64,000 bases of DNA from Aquimarina sp040786285 (GCF_040786285.1 NZ_JBFMKQ010000002.1:1-64000), one strand, 5' to 3'. Shown: positions 13,557-23,318, counted from the first letter of the stretch. The notes: a model not told the origin generated them from the sequence alone. Made by a program: numbers and translations.

Positions 13557-13684
13557 AATAAATAGATATAGTTATTTGGTTACTTAACGTCAAACATAAT
13601 ACTTTATTTCGTCTATTCGAAATTTAAAATGGGGAAAAAGTACACACACTCAGCGTTAGTATAGATGGCTTAATTGTAATTCTA

Positions 13685-14068
13685 TCAAACAACATAGGGA
13701 TTAACCCTTGAAGATTGAATATGATTTTTAAGTATTCTAAAAACCTCATCCATGTCTACAAAAATTTGATAATCAGTAAATCTTAGGACTGTAATTCCTA
13801 ATGAGGAAATAAATAACTTCTTGGGAGCATCTTGATTATGTATGTCTAGAAACTCATGAGCATATCCATCTATTTCAATAGCAACTCTTAGCTTGGGGCA
13901 ATAAAAATTGAAGTTATAATGACCAATCTTTTGATTGAGCACAAAATGATACCCTTTCTTATTTAATTCCTGTTCAAGTATATCAATGGCTCTTGTGGTA
14001 TTATTTAAAGAATGACGAACAACTTCTTCGGATACTTTTTGATATAAAGGAATGCTTTGTGAAGACAT
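13685..14068 (-). CDS. DUF559-type endonuclease-like protein
   Basis: 127 residues from ATG 14068 (MSSQSIPLYQKVSEEV). The domain matches DUF559, a small PD-(D/E)XK/Vsr-like nuclease fold: LNQKIGHYNFNFYCPKLRVAIEIDGYAHE holds the acidic active-site pattern (E in AIEIDG), then LRFTDYQIF and a C-terminal helix. Its DNA substrate is unknown. Divergent from the S24-type repressor at 14247; the intergenic palindromes probably control both. Confidence 0.75.
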   Translation of the reverse strand: MSSQSIPLYQKVSEEVVRHSLNNTTRAIDILEQELNKKGYHFVLNQKIGHYNFNFYCPKLRVAIEIDGYAHEFLDIHNQDAPKKLFISSLGITVLRFTDYQIFVDMDEVFRILKNHIQSSRVNPYVV

Positions 14069-14090
14069 AATGGTTAATTTTAGTAGTAAT

Positions 14091-14174
14091 TTTTCCAAAT
14101 TTATGGAAAAATTCCATAAAAAATGAAATATAATTATGTTAAAATTGGAAATATTCCAAAAAAATGTATCTTTG
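14091..14174. promoter_or_regulatory. operator palindromes and promoter of the S24 repressor
   Basis: Two inverted repeats share GGAA-N3-TTCC: TTATGGAA-AAA-TTCCATAA (14101-14119) and TTGGAA-ATA-TTCCAA (14145-14159). A third half-site pair (TTCCA / TGGAA) spans 14094-14108. TATCTTTG at 14167-14174 is a good -7 box, with the second palindrome over the -33 position, so bound repressor would block transcription. On the other strand TAAATTTG (14096-14103) may be the -7 box of the DUF559 gene. Confidence 0.65.
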
Positions 14175-14246
14175 TTTAAGTGATTATCCCAAACAATAGT
14201 TAGAAGTTAAATACTTATTTATGGTTAAAAATTAAATTGTAATTTT

Positions 14247-15014
14247 ATGGATAATACGGCTGACCAAACCATTAAGCGTTTTAAACAAATTCGCGAAGAG
14301 AACCATTATACCCAATCTGATTTTGCACAGGTTTTACAGATTAAAAACTCAACTGCAGATATCGAACGAGGTAAGACAAAAATTTCAGGGAAAGTTGTTA
14401 CACGATTGTTGCAACAATTTAACATCAATCCACTTTGGTTATTTGGTGAGAGTGATCAAAAAAGATTAGAATTGCATAACGGTAATGTTGCTCCTAAGGT
14501 AATTACTGTGGATTCTGTAAATAATGAGAATATAGTTTTGGTGAATGTTAAAGCCGCTGCTGGATACCCTCATAATGTTCAGGATTTAGATTGGTATCAA
14601 CAGTTGCCGGCATTTGATATTCCGCTTCCAGAATATCGAAATGCCACATACAGAGGATTTCAGGTAGAGGGTGATAGTATGTTACCTGTTTTAGAGCCCA
14701 AAGAATGGGTGATCGGGAAAGCGGTAAATAATCTTTCTGAAGTAAGTAGTAATGCCATTTGTGTTGTTATATTGGAAGATAGCGTAGTGGTAAAGAAAAT
14801 CAGAAAAAATGAAGATGCTTCAGTAATTACACTGATTTCTATAAATGCAGAATATTTACCATATACCATTAATACTCATCAAATTGTTGAACTTTGGGAG
14901 GTAAATAGCAAATTGAGTTTTAATATTGATGCAAATTCGGATACCGCTACGATGAAACAATTACAAGAGGCAATGTTAACATTAACTTCAGAAGTGAGAA
15001 GCTTGAAAAATTAG
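14247..15014 (+). CDS. XRE-HTH / S24 peptidase repressor (LexA/CI-like)
   Basis: 255 residues. HTH of XRE type at about 10-62 (YTQSDFAQVLQIKNSTADIE) and a peptidase S24 domain at about 95-220. Catalytic Ser144 in EGDSM and Lys183 in VVVKKI form the Ser-Lys dyad; Ala105-Gly106 (VKAAAGY) is the likely self-cleavage site. It resembles phage CI/LexA-type repressors inactivated by cleavage, and a coiled tail follows. No phage genes surround it. Its own promoter carries the GGAA-N3-TTCC palindromes, so autorepression is likely. Confidence 0.88.
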   Translation: MDNTADQTIKRFKQIREENHYTQSDFAQVLQIKNSTADIERGKTKISGKVVTRLLQQFNINPLWLFGESDQKRLELHNGNVAPKVITVDSVNNENIVLVNVKAAAGYPHNVQDLDWYQQLPAFDIPLPEYRNATYRGFQVEGDSMLPVLEPKEWVIGKAVNNLSEVSSNAICVVILEDSVVVKKIRKNEDASVITLISINAEYLPYTINTHQIVELWEVNSKLSFNIDANSDTATMKQLQEAMLTLTSEVRSLKN

Positions 15015-16015
15015 TAGATAAACTCTAGTTTTTTTGCATGTTCTATCGCTTCATCAGAAGTATGTACAAGCAAAATAGGGCAGGAATCAAAAGATTGTAT
15101 AAGCTTTTTTATTCGCTTTTCTTTTCGTCGATGGTTTACATTTCTTAAATAAATTGCTAAAATACGCCCGGGATGCTCTTGTGCAATTTTAGTATAAATA
15201 TCTGCGTCCTTTTCTCCACAATCCCCGATCAGGATAAAATTCATATCCGGATACATTTTTAAAAGATTTAAGATCTCTGATTGCTTATGAGGGATTTTAG
15301 GTTTTGGTGTTTTGTCAAAAGGGGTTCTAAAATCTCTAAGCAAAATAGGGCCTTTTGGGAAGTGATTTTTTTTAAAAAAAGCACTTAAATAGTCGTATAA
15401 ATTCCAAGGACTATTACTTACATAGAAAAAGGGATTAATTTGGGTGCTGTTATTTTTTCCGAAATGTAGCTTCTTATAAAATTTTACGGTTCCTTCAATT
15501 GCGGTTCTCTTATCAAAATTTTTAAAAAAAGTATTCGCGATTACCCTCCATTTAAAAAAAGAAGCGACACCAGTATGTAAAATAGTATCATCTATATCAC
15601 TTATGACTCCAAAGTCGGCCTGTTTAGATGGAATAAGCATTTGACTCGAAAAAGAATTATTATTGTTTATTTTTTTATTAATACTGTCCTTTTTGTAAGA
15701 AGCTGTATAGGTTGTCCAACCTTCATTATTTAAGTATTCTGGTAATGTTGAGATGTCTAATTCGAGGTGATAGTATCCCTCGTGATCTGTAACTGTTTCT
15801 ATAACATGCCCATTGGGAAGTGTAAGTAAAATGGGTGTATTTCTAATTTCATCACTTTCAAATTGCCTGTAAATGTTTCTTAAGGTTTTAAAAACACCTT
15901 GATTGGCACTAAAATCTATATTTTCATCTTCAAGAGCTCTTCCGGTGGCGCTAAAAAGTGTATTAGTGCCATATCCTAAGTAGGTATTGATACGTAAAGC
16001 TTTCTTCTTGAACAT
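15011..16015 (-). CDS. App1-type phosphatidate phosphatase domain protein (DUF2183)
   Basis: 334 residues. C-terminal App1 catalytic domain of the HAD superfamily: DIDDT at 140-144 is the nucleophile motif, FFYVSNSPWNLYDYL gives motif II, and FILIGDCGEKDADIY the acidic motif III/IV. The N-terminal 120 residues form a beta domain with TVTDHEGYYHLEL. In yeast, App1 dephosphorylates phosphatidate; in bacteria the substrate is unproven. Its stop overlaps the convergent S24 repressor gene by four bases. Confidence 0.82.
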   Translation of the reverse strand: MFKKKALRINTYLGYGTNTLFSATGRALEDENIDFSANQGVFKTLRNIYRQFESDEIRNTPILLTLPNGHVIETVTDHEGYYHLELDISTLPEYLNNEGWTTYTASYKKDSINKKINNNNSFSSQMLIPSKQADFGVISDIDDTILHTGVASFFKWRVIANTFFKNFDKRTAIEGTVKFYKKLHFGKNNSTQINPFFYVSNSPWNLYDYLSAFFKKNHFPKGPILLRDFRTPFDKTPKPKIPHKQSEILNLLKMYPDMNFILIGDCGEKDADIYTKIAQEHPGRILAIYLRNVNHRRKEKRIKKLIQSFDSCPILLVHTSDEAIEHAKKLEFIY

Positions 16016-16043
16016 GAAAAAAAGTAGATTTTGACATAAAAAT

Positions 16044-16075
16044 AAACAACCTCGCTCAAAGGAACGAGGTTGTTT
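16044..16075 (-). terminator. intrinsic terminator of the membrane pyrophosphatase gene
   Basis: AAACAACCTCG (16044-16054) pairs perfectly with CGAGGTTGTTT (16065-16075); the minus-strand transcript then continues with TTTATTTTTAT. Confidence 0.8.
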
Positions 16076-16094
16076 AGATATAAATTTTTAGTTT

Positions 16095-18374
16095 TTATTT
16101 CAAAGAAGCTTCATTGTTAGCTTCTGATTCGTTCAATTTTTTAATTTCAATTTTCTCTTCAGAAGTATCTTTTGAAGATTGAACAACTTCTACAGCGTTA
16201 TTTGCAACAGCAGTTTCTTCTTCGGTATGTCCTCCTAAAATTGGAGCAATAACCAAACCTACCAAACAAGTTAATTTAATCAAAATATTCATAGAGGGTC
16301 CCGAAGTATCTTTAAATGGATCACCTACGGTATCTCCAGTTACTGCTGCTTTATGAGCATCAGAACCTTTGTAGGTCATTTCGCCATTAATTTCTACACC
16401 AGCTTCAAATGATTTTTTTGCATTGTCCCAGGCACCACCTGCATTGTTTTGAAAAATAGCCCACATTACACCCGATACACAAACTCCAGCCATATAGCCT
16501 CCAAGAGGTTCTGCACCAAAAATTAAACCAATAATAATAGGAGTAATGATTGTGATTAGTCCTGGCAAAATCATTTCTTTAAGAGCTGCTTTTGTGGAGA
16601 TATCTACGCATTTTGCATATTCTGGTGTTCCTGTTCCTTCCATAATACCAGGAATCTCTCTAAACTGGCGACGAACTTCCTGTACCATTTCCATGGCAGC
16701 TTTACCAACAGATTGCATCGCAAGGGCAGAGAAAATTACAGGAATCATTCCACCTACAAATAACATTGCCAATACATCTGCTTTAAAAATATTAATACCA
16801 TCAATTCCTGTAAAAGTAACATAAGCTGCAAATAATGCTAACGCCGTTAACGCTGCAGATGCAATTGCGAATCCTTTACCAACTGCAGCTGTTGTATTTC
16901 CTACAGAATCTAAAATATCGGTACGTTCTCTAACTTCTGGATCTAATTCACTCATTTCGGCAACACCTCCGGCATTATCTGCTATTGGTCCAAAGGCATC
17001 AATAGCTAATTGCATAGCCGTTGTTGCCATCATAGCAGAAGCAGCAAGGGCTACCCCATAAAATCCAGCTAATTCATATGAACCATAGATTGCAGCTGCG
17101 AATAAGATTACAGATAAAAATGTAGATTTCATTCCAACAGCAAGTCCAGCTATAATGTTTGTTCCGGCTCCAGTAGAACTATTCTGAACAATATCAAGTA
17201 CAGGTTTTTTACCCAAACTCGTATAGTAAGAAGTTACCATCGAGATTAATGCTCCTACGGCAAGGCCTATTAGGGTAGAATAAAATACATTCATCGAAGA
17301 TACTTCTTTTATTCCTTCACCAAAGAAACTCATTTGTAACGTTTCTGGAAGCATAAAATCGATAAGAAAGTAACTTGCAATTACGGTTAGAATAATGGAA
17401 GCCCAATTTCCTAAATCCAAAGCTTTTTGTACTTGTGCTTCTTTAGCATCATTATTTTTGATACCTACTAAGAATGTTCCTATTATAGAAGCAAGTATGC
17501 CTACTCCTGCAATTACTATGGGAAGAAGGATAGGTCCCATATTACCAAAGTTATCGGTAAATTGAGTTGTTTGTGACATATCTCTTACCAAGTAATTTCC
17601 TAATACCATAGCGGCTAGTACTGTAGCTACATAGGATCCAAATAAATCTGCTCCCATTCCTGCAACATCACCAACATTATCACCAACATTATCTGCAATA
17701 GTAGCAGGATTACGTGGATCATCTTCTGGGATACCAGCCTCTACTTTACCTACAAGATCAGCACCTACGTCGGCTGCTTTAGTGTAAATCCCACCACCAA
17801 CACGAGCAAAAAGGGCTATAGATTCTGCCCCAAGTGAAAATCCAGCTAATGCTTCTAGTACAACGGTCATATTATCATAAAAAGAACCTTCACCGTCCAT
17901 AAATTGATTAGTAAAGAACATAAAGAATAAACTTAACCCTAAAACGGCAAGTCCAGCAACACCAAGACCCATAACTGTACCACCGCCAAAAGATACTTTT
18001 AATGCTTGTGGCAAGCTTGTTTTTGCTGCCTCGGCTGTTCTTGCATTGGCATCGGTAGCAATACGCATACCTATGTTACCAGCAAGTGCTGAGAATATGG
18101 CTCCAAATACAAAAGCGGGGACTATCATCCAGCTTGTTGTGGGTACTAATAGTGAAATCCCAAATAATGCCGCAGAGGCAATGATAACAAAAATCACGAG
18201 TAATCTATATTCTGCCGCAAGGAATGCCAAGGCTCCTTCTTTTATGCTTTTAGATATTTCTTGCATTTTTTCATTACCAGGAGCTTGTTTTTTTACCCAA
18301 GCCATCTTGATAAACATAAAAAGTAACCCCAAAATCGCCAATGCTATTGGCACAAAGATCATATTTGATTCCAT
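16095..18374 (-). CDS. hppA: membrane ion-translocating pyrophosphatase
   Basis: 759 residues with about 16 membrane helices. Hydrolyses PPi and pumps H+ or Na+ across the inner membrane. Substrate-site motifs are intact: EAGIPEDDPRNPATIADNVG, GDNVGDVAGMGADLF, and late AKKSFEAG / DTVGDPFKDTSGPS. GNTTAAVGKG has Ala where K+-independent enzymes have Lys, so this is a K+-dependent type by known family rules. An unusual acidic, Ser/Glu-rich tail of about 45 residues follows the last helix. The soluble pyrophosphatase lies just upstream, an uncommon adjacency of both PPi-hydrolysing systems. Confidence 0.95.
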   Translation of the reverse strand: MESNMIFVPIALAILGLLFMFIKMAWVKKQAPGNEKMQEISKSIKEGALAFLAAEYRLLVIFVIIASAALFGISLLVPTTSWMIVPAFVFGAIFSALAGNIGMRIATDANARTAEAAKTSLPQALKVSFGGGTVMGLGVAGLAVLGLSLFFMFFTNQFMDGEGSFYDNMTVVLEALAGFSLGAESIALFARVGGGIYTKAADVGADLVGKVEAGIPEDDPRNPATIADNVGDNVGDVAGMGADLFGSYVATVLAAMVLGNYLVRDMSQTTQFTDNFGNMGPILLPIVIAGVGILASIIGTFLVGIKNNDAKEAQVQKALDLGNWASIILTVIASYFLIDFMLPETLQMSFFGEGIKEVSSMNVFYSTLIGLAVGALISMVTSYYTSLGKKPVLDIVQNSSTGAGTNIIAGLAVGMKSTFLSVILFAAAIYGSYELAGFYGVALAASAMMATTAMQLAIDAFGPIADNAGGVAEMSELDPEVRERTDILDSVGNTTAAVGKGFAIASAALTALALFAAYVTFTGIDGINIFKADVLAMLFVGGMIPVIFSALAMQSVGKAAMEMVQEVRRQFREIPGIMEGTGTPEYAKCVDISTKAALKEMILPGLITIITPIIIGLIFGAEPLGGYMAGVCVSGVMWAIFQNNAGGAWDNAKKSFEAGVEINGEMTYKGSDAHKAAVTGDTVGDPFKDTSGPSMNILIKLTCLVGLVIAPILGGHTEEETAVANNAVEVVQSSKDTSEEKIEIKKLNESEANNEASLK

Positions 18375-18429
18375 TAAATATTTTTTAAGTTAATTAGTCG
18401 CTAAAAGTAGTAAAAATACCCTAAATACA

Positions 18430-18466
18430 AAAAGCACAATATTTATTATAAAATATTGCGCTTTTA
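18430..18466. other. hairpin upstream of hppA
   Basis: AAAGC-A-CAATATTT pairs with AAATATTG-C-GCTTTT around a TATTATA-type loop, then TTATATATTTTTT. It resembles a terminator on the plus strand although no plus-strand gene precedes it; it may lie in the hppA leader. Confidence 0.35.
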
Positions 18467-18474
18467 TATATTTT

Positions 18475-18689
18475 TTGGATCAAGAAATATCAGATAATAA
18501 ATAAAAAAGAAGTAATACTGTTAAAATGATTTTAGGTGATCGAGGTGATTTTTCTAATCACAAATTTTTTTATTGGTTTTTGGGCTAAAAGTAGAAAGGC
18601 TTTAGTGTTAAATTGTTTTTTATAAAATAGACATGTGTACTTCAGATCTATAAAAAATAAAGTGTTCAATACATTAGAATCATGTTGAA
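18475..18689. other. non-coding stretch between ppa and hppA
   Basis: AT-rich, no gene, no RNA family recognised. Together with the repeat at 18690-18764 it separates the two pyrophosphatase genes. Confidence 0.4.
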
Positions 18690-18764
18690 TACACTTCTCC
18701 TTAGAGTTTCCTGAATGTTTTATAAATAAATCGTTTTTGTGTCAACTTATTTCAGGACGAGACA
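18690..18764. repeat. 75-bp dispersed repeat, copy 2
   Basis: Second copy of the 47-121 repeat, same orientation, same length, eight differences. AAATAAAT can pair imperfectly with ACTTATTT. The most conserved part is the right end (TGTGTCAACTTATTTCAGGA), consistent with the terminal repeat of a mobile element. Confidence 0.7.
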
Positions 18765-18778
18765 CAGATATAATAAAA

Positions 18779-18808
18779 AAAGACACTAATATATTTAGTG
18801 CCTTTTTT
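18779..18808 (-). terminator. terminator of ppa
   Basis: CACTAA / TTTAGTG hairpin flanked by A runs on the left and T runs on the right, so it can act in both directions; ppa ends 25 bases away on the minus strand. Confidence 0.65.
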
Positions 18809-18832
18809 AAATAACTGATATAAAGGTTTTGT

Positions 18833-19363
18833 TTAAGCGATGCTAAACAATCCTTTAGGCTTATCTTCTAGCTCTTCAAAGCGTTTTACACAAGCTTTAA
18901 TAATTTCTTTGGCTTCATCAATATTACCCCATCCACCAACATCAACTTTTTTCTCTTCTAAATCTTTATATACCTGGAAAAAATGCTCTATTTCTTTTAT
19001 TAAATGCGGATTCATTTCTTTTAGGTCTACTAATCTGTTTGCTATTGGATCAGATATTGGTACACATATGATTTTTTCATCAGGACCTTTTTCATCTGCC
19101 ATATGGAAAACACCAATAGGTTTTACTTCCATTACACATCCAGGGAATGTAGGTTCGGTAACTAGTACTAATACATCTAGTGGGTCACCATCTAACGCTA
19201 ATGTTTCTGGTATAAAACCATAATCAGCAGGATACATCATAGATGAAAATATCATACGGTCATATCGTATCTTTTTTATATCAAAATCGTATTCATATTT
19301 ATTGCGGCTCCCTTTTGGGATTTCGATAAGTACGTCAAAGCTTTCTTTAGTAGCTGCGCTCAT
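18833..19363 (-). CDS. ppa: inorganic pyrophosphatase (family I, soluble)
   Basis: 176 residues, the normal length of bacterial family I enzymes. Hydrolyses PPi to phosphate in the cytoplasm. Metal ligands lie in DGDPLDVLVL; other active-site segments are PKGSRNKYEYD and YPADYGFIPETLALDGD. TATCTTTG on the minus strand (19398-19391) is a likely -7 box. Downstream gene on the same strand is hppA, but a terminator and 450 bases lie between, so they are separate units. Confidence 0.95.
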   Translation of the reverse strand: MSAATKESFDVLIEIPKGSRNKYEYDFDIKKIRYDRMIFSSMMYPADYGFIPETLALDGDPLDVLVLVTEPTFPGCVMEVKPIGVFHMADEKGPDEKIICVPISDPIANRLVDLKEMNPHLIKEIEHFFQVYKDLEEKKVDVGGWGNIDEAKEIIKACVKRFEELEDKPKGLFSIA

Positions 19364-19548
19364 AATTTTTGTTTTCTATTTAATGGGCGGCAAAGATAGG
19401 TATTACAAGGGGTTAGATAAAATTTATCTAAAGAAATTCTCATATTTTTTACGAAATGTTAATGTAAAGGTAAACTATAACGTTTGCAGTCTATATGAAA
19501 TTAATTGCTTTTGCTCTATTGTATGAGTTGTATTGTGTAATCCTATGG

Positions 19549-22044
19549 TTAGAAATAGAACCCAAAAGACCCGGTCACTCCAAATTTTCGAGCATCAGGA
19601 TTATCGAAATAGTTTCCTCTAAAATGGAAATCAATTCTAAAAATTTTGAAAATATTGCCTACGCCCAGACTGTATTCCAAATACACTTCATCTTCAGGAG
19701 CGATCAAAATTTCATTAGAAGGGGCACTTAATAACAGGTTTTCATCAGATAATTGCCCCCACGCACCTCGTATACCAACTAATTCTCTAAGATTTAATTT
19801 ACGTAGTAATGGTATTCTTGAGAATATTCTTCCGTTAAAATTATGCTCTAAATGCAACGTGGCATAGGTGTCGGTTACAAACTCATAAAAGTTGAGTAAG
19901 GGAAATGTATTATAGATAGATAAATATGTTTGGTTACCAGGTATAACACTTAATAAACCTAGGGGAACATCTCCAAAGGTTTTACCTAATTCTAATGTAC
20001 TGTTTAGCCGACCAAATCCTCCAATATTCCAAGGCTGTTGATACAATAATTGAATTTTTTGATACTCGAAATCACTTTCTATATAATCCTTTAGTCCCAC
20101 ACCATAGTTAAGAAATAGTGTTGCATAATCACCTTGGTTTACAATTACTCTATCTACTCCATAACCAGTTGTTTTTCGACCGGGGAAATACGCTAATGAG
20201 GTAGCTATTTCTGTTTGTTGGATTTCTGTTTGTTGGACTCCCGTTTCAGGATCAATAAAATCCAGGCTAAATAATGATCTATCTGCTGGTTTTAATCTTC
20301 TGTATGACCCGGTAACACCAATTGTGAAATTTTTCTTGGGCTCTAACTGCATAGAGAAGGCTGATAAATTAATAGAAGTAAGTCTATCATTATCTCCTGT
20401 GGCGATAATAGAGGACGAAGCAAGGCTTCTTCCTTCTACATCATTAGTATTGGTTAAACTGGCGCCTAATTGTTCTACATCTCTTCGGTTTCCTCCAGAA
20501 ATGATTAATCTGGATTTTCGATCAACCAGGTATTTTCCAGAGATACCGTATTTAAACTTATTGTCTTTAAATCCGTAAGCACCATATCCTTCAATACGCC
20601 ATCTGTCGTTAGAAGTAAAATAGGTTCTACCACCAGCTCTTAGTCTAAACCCTTCAATATCATTATACCCAATGGTAGAGAAAAGAGGTCCAAAATCAAA
20701 GCCATCAAACTCTACATATCCAGTGGCTAAAATCGTTCCTATATTATACAATCGTTTAAAGGCTTTTACTGTTCTAAGGGTGTCTAGTAATTTATAAACC
20801 TTTTGTTCGTCTTTATTTAGTTCTTCCATTCGGGCATTTTGCCAAAACGAATCTTCACGACTATAGATGTCCTGATCGTAAGGGTCTACTTGACTTTGGT
20901 AGAACTTTTTGCCTTTTTTTATGTCAAATTTATAATTGTCATACAAGGTGGTTCTTTTACCATATACGCCTCGGGATTTTTCTTTTTTACTAAAAGCGAA
21001 ATCAGACTGAAAATAATCTTTAGTAATTAGAAATATTGAGTCATTGAGAACATCAAACTCTTGTTCTATATATAAATCTTTTACCCAGTTTATATTAGCA
21101 CTTTTGGTTACTTCGAGATTAATTTCTTTGATTGCCCATGTGGTATCGTTCACCCAAAAATCTCCTTTGAAGGTAAGTTCGTTTTTTCTTCTGGGGTAGT
21201 AAATGATATTATAACACCATTTATTACCTATGTATGCACTGTCAGAAAGTATATAATTGTATACTCCGATTCCCGTTCTTGATAGTGGACTGGTAAAGCT
21301 TTTGTCGAAGAATTTTAGATAATTTTCATAGACATCATAGTCAGAATATAGGTCTTTAACAAAGGCGATTAAAGTTTGGTTGTCACTAAATCCAGCATTT
21401 TTATTTCCTGTTAGTACTTCTTTGTACTCGTTGAGCTGGTTATCCCCATATACTTTTGAAATAGCTTCGTTTAGAAAAATAGGGAGATAGGTTTTCCCGG
21501 TTATTCTAGAGGTATCTACATCATCAAAAATGAATTCCATACCATTAAAGATTCTGCTATTTATGAGAGCACTATCAATGGTGTTTAAGTCAAATTCTAA
21601 TTTTTCATACTTATCGTATGTATATTGTTTAAATTTTTTAACTCCGTTTACTCGTCTATTATCCCATATTTTTCTGAGAATATCTAAAGCGGGGTTATTT
21701 TTTTTAGAAGTTTTCCCTTTATATATAACTACTTCATCGAGTGCTGCAGCTTCTTCATCCAGTGTTATTTGCATGTTATAAGTAACACGCTTCGTAAGCG
21801 CTATGCTTTTGGTCTGAAAACCAATAAATGAGACTTTAATTTCAGAATGATTATTGTCGGATTCCATATAGAATCTACCATTTTCATCTGTGATTGTACC
21901 CACTGTAGAATTTACAAAAACTACATTAGCAAATGGTATTGGCTGTTTGTTACTGTCAAAGGCCTGACCGCTAACCTTAGTTTGCGAAAGAAGGAATGTA
22001 CAACTAAATAGTGTAAAAATTCCTCCTAAAATCAAATGTCTCAT
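19549..22044 (-). CDS. DUF5686 outer-membrane protein with carboxypeptidase-like domain
   Basis: 831 residues. Signal peptide (1-20), then a CarboxypepD_reg-like beta-sandwich at about 22-105 (GQAFDSNKQPIPFANVVFVN), then a long DUF5686 region predicted as a beta-barrel, ending in the aromatic GVTGSFGFYF typical of outer-membrane proteins. The family is widespread in Bacteroidota; its function is not established. It lacks a TonB box and plug, so it is not a canonical SusC receptor. Single-gene unit between ppa and pdhB. Confidence 0.85.
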   Translation of the reverse strand: MRHLILGGIFTLFSCTFLLSQTKVSGQAFDSNKQPIPFANVVFVNSTVGTITDENGRFYMESDNNHSEIKVSFIGFQTKSIALTKRVTYNMQITLDEEAAALDEVVIYKGKTSKKNNPALDILRKIWDNRRVNGVKKFKQYTYDKYEKLEFDLNTIDSALINSRIFNGMEFIFDDVDTSRITGKTYLPIFLNEAISKVYGDNQLNEYKEVLTGNKNAGFSDNQTLIAFVKDLYSDYDVYENYLKFFDKSFTSPLSRTGIGVYNYILSDSAYIGNKWCYNIIYYPRRKNELTFKGDFWVNDTTWAIKEINLEVTKSANINWVKDLYIEQEFDVLNDSIFLITKDYFQSDFAFSKKEKSRGVYGKRTTLYDNYKFDIKKGKKFYQSQVDPYDQDIYSREDSFWQNARMEELNKDEQKVYKLLDTLRTVKAFKRLYNIGTILATGYVEFDGFDFGPLFSTIGYNDIEGFRLRAGGRTYFTSNDRWRIEGYGAYGFKDNKFKYGISGKYLVDRKSRLIISGGNRRDVEQLGASLTNTNDVEGRSLASSSIIATGDNDRLTSINLSAFSMQLEPKKNFTIGVTGSYRRLKPADRSLFSLDFIDPETGVQQTEIQQTEIATSLAYFPGRKTTGYGVDRVIVNQGDYATLFLNYGVGLKDYIESDFEYQKIQLLYQQPWNIGGFGRLNSTLELGKTFGDVPLGLLSVIPGNQTYLSIYNTFPLLNFYEFVTDTYATLHLEHNFNGRIFSRIPLLRKLNLRELVGIRGAWGQLSDENLLLSAPSNEILIAPEDEVYLEYSLGVGNIFKIFRIDFHFRGNYFDNPDARKFGVTGSFGFYF

Positions 22045-22159
22045 CTAAAGCTATTAAAATTAATACTTGTGATAATTAGTGGATCACATCAATTTTTAGG
22101 CCATTTTTGTATACGGTAAATTCCTAAAACTGATGAAACGTAAAATAAAGAGGTTCATT

Positions 22160-23137
22160 TTATTTGTACATCACTTTTTTTACAGCTTTTACAACATCCT
22201 TACTATTAGGTAACCACTCTTCTAATAAAACAGGAGAGTATGGAGTAGGAGTGTCGGCTGTATTTATTTTTACAATAGGTGCGTCTAAATAATCAAAGAT
22301 ATTAGACTGAACCTGGTAAGTGATTTCTGAAGCAATGTTGGCTAGAGGCCAAGCTTCTTCTAGAATAACTAATCGATTAGTTTTTTTGACAGAAGTAAAA
22401 ATAGCATCAAGATCCAGGGGTCTAACCGTTCTTAGATCTATTACCTCACATGAAATATTTTCTTTAGCTAATTCATCGGCAGCCTTGTACGCTTCTTTTA
22501 TAATTTTTCCGAAAGAAACAATTGTAACATCATTACCTTCTCTTTTGATTTCGGCTACACCTAGGGGAATTGTGTACTCACCCTCGGGTACTTCTCCTTT
22601 ATCACCGTACATCTGTTCACTTTCCATAAAGATAACCGGATCATCATCACGAATAGCTGATTTTAATAATCCTTTGGCGTCTTTTGGATTAGAAGGGATT
22701 ACAACTTTTAAACCAGGAGTGTTGGCAAACCAGTTCTCAAAAGCCTGAGAATGTGTTGCTCCTAATTGACCAGCAGATGCAGTAGGCCCTCTAAAAACAA
22801 TTGGGATATTAAATTGTCCTCCGCTCATTTGGCGCATCTTTGCGGCATTGTTAATAATTTGATCTATTCCAACCAATGAAAAGTTAAAGGTCATGAATTC
22901 TACAATAGGGCGATTACCATTCATAGCGCTACCCACGGCTATTCCAGAAAAACCTAATTCAGAAATGGGGGTGTCCAGAACTCTGTCTGGGCCAAACTCA
23001 TCCAACATGCCTTTACTAGCTTTGTATGCTCCGTTGTATTCTGCTACCTCTTCACCCATTAAATATATAGATTCATCTTGGCGCATCTCTTCGCTCATTG
23101 CTTCGCAAATTGCTTCTCTGAATTGTATTGTTTTCAT
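22160..23137 (-). CDS. pdhB: pyruvate dehydrogenase E1 component, beta subunit
   Basis: 325 residues, normal length. Makes the heterotetrameric E1 with the alpha subunit, decarboxylating pyruvate using thiamine diphosphate. Transketolase pyrimidine-binding domain at about 1-175 (ELGFSGIAVGSAMNGNRPIVEFM; GQLGATHSQAFE) and the C-terminal transketolase domain (IDLRTVRPLDLDAIF; LEEAWPLANI). The alpha subunit is not adjacent, which is usual in Flavobacteriia. A branched-chain E1 beta is less likely given close agreement with PdhB. Confidence 0.92.
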   Translation of the reverse strand: MKTIQFREAICEAMSEEMRQDESIYLMGEEVAEYNGAYKASKGMLDEFGPDRVLDTPISELGFSGIAVGSAMNGNRPIVEFMTFNFSLVGIDQIINNAAKMRQMSGGQFNIPIVFRGPTASAGQLGATHSQAFENWFANTPGLKVVIPSNPKDAKGLLKSAIRDDDPVIFMESEQMYGDKGEVPEGEYTIPLGVAEIKREGNDVTIVSFGKIIKEAYKAADELAKENISCEVIDLRTVRPLDLDAIFTSVKKTNRLVILEEAWPLANIASEITYQVQSNIFDYLDAPIVKINTADTPTPYSPVLLEEWLPNSKDVVKAVKKVMYK

Positions 23138-23318
23138 GTGTTTGTTTTTATTTTTTTTTATTCGTCACATGGAATCTTTGACGATTAAAATAATTAGTAA
23201 AAATGAACAGTAATAATTATTTTAATCGTGTCGGTTTCATTTATAAATAATTATTTTATGCTATAACGAAACGCAAAAGTAGGAATTAAAACCCTTTAGT
23301 TATAAATGAATATTGAAA

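Noticed and set aside
13685..15014. Prophage remnant around the S24 repressor
   Set aside because: No integrase, structural or replication genes surround it; neighbours are ordinary chromosomal genes.
22320..22748. Open frame of 142 codons opposite pdhB
   Set aside because: Shadow of a conserved core enzyme gene.
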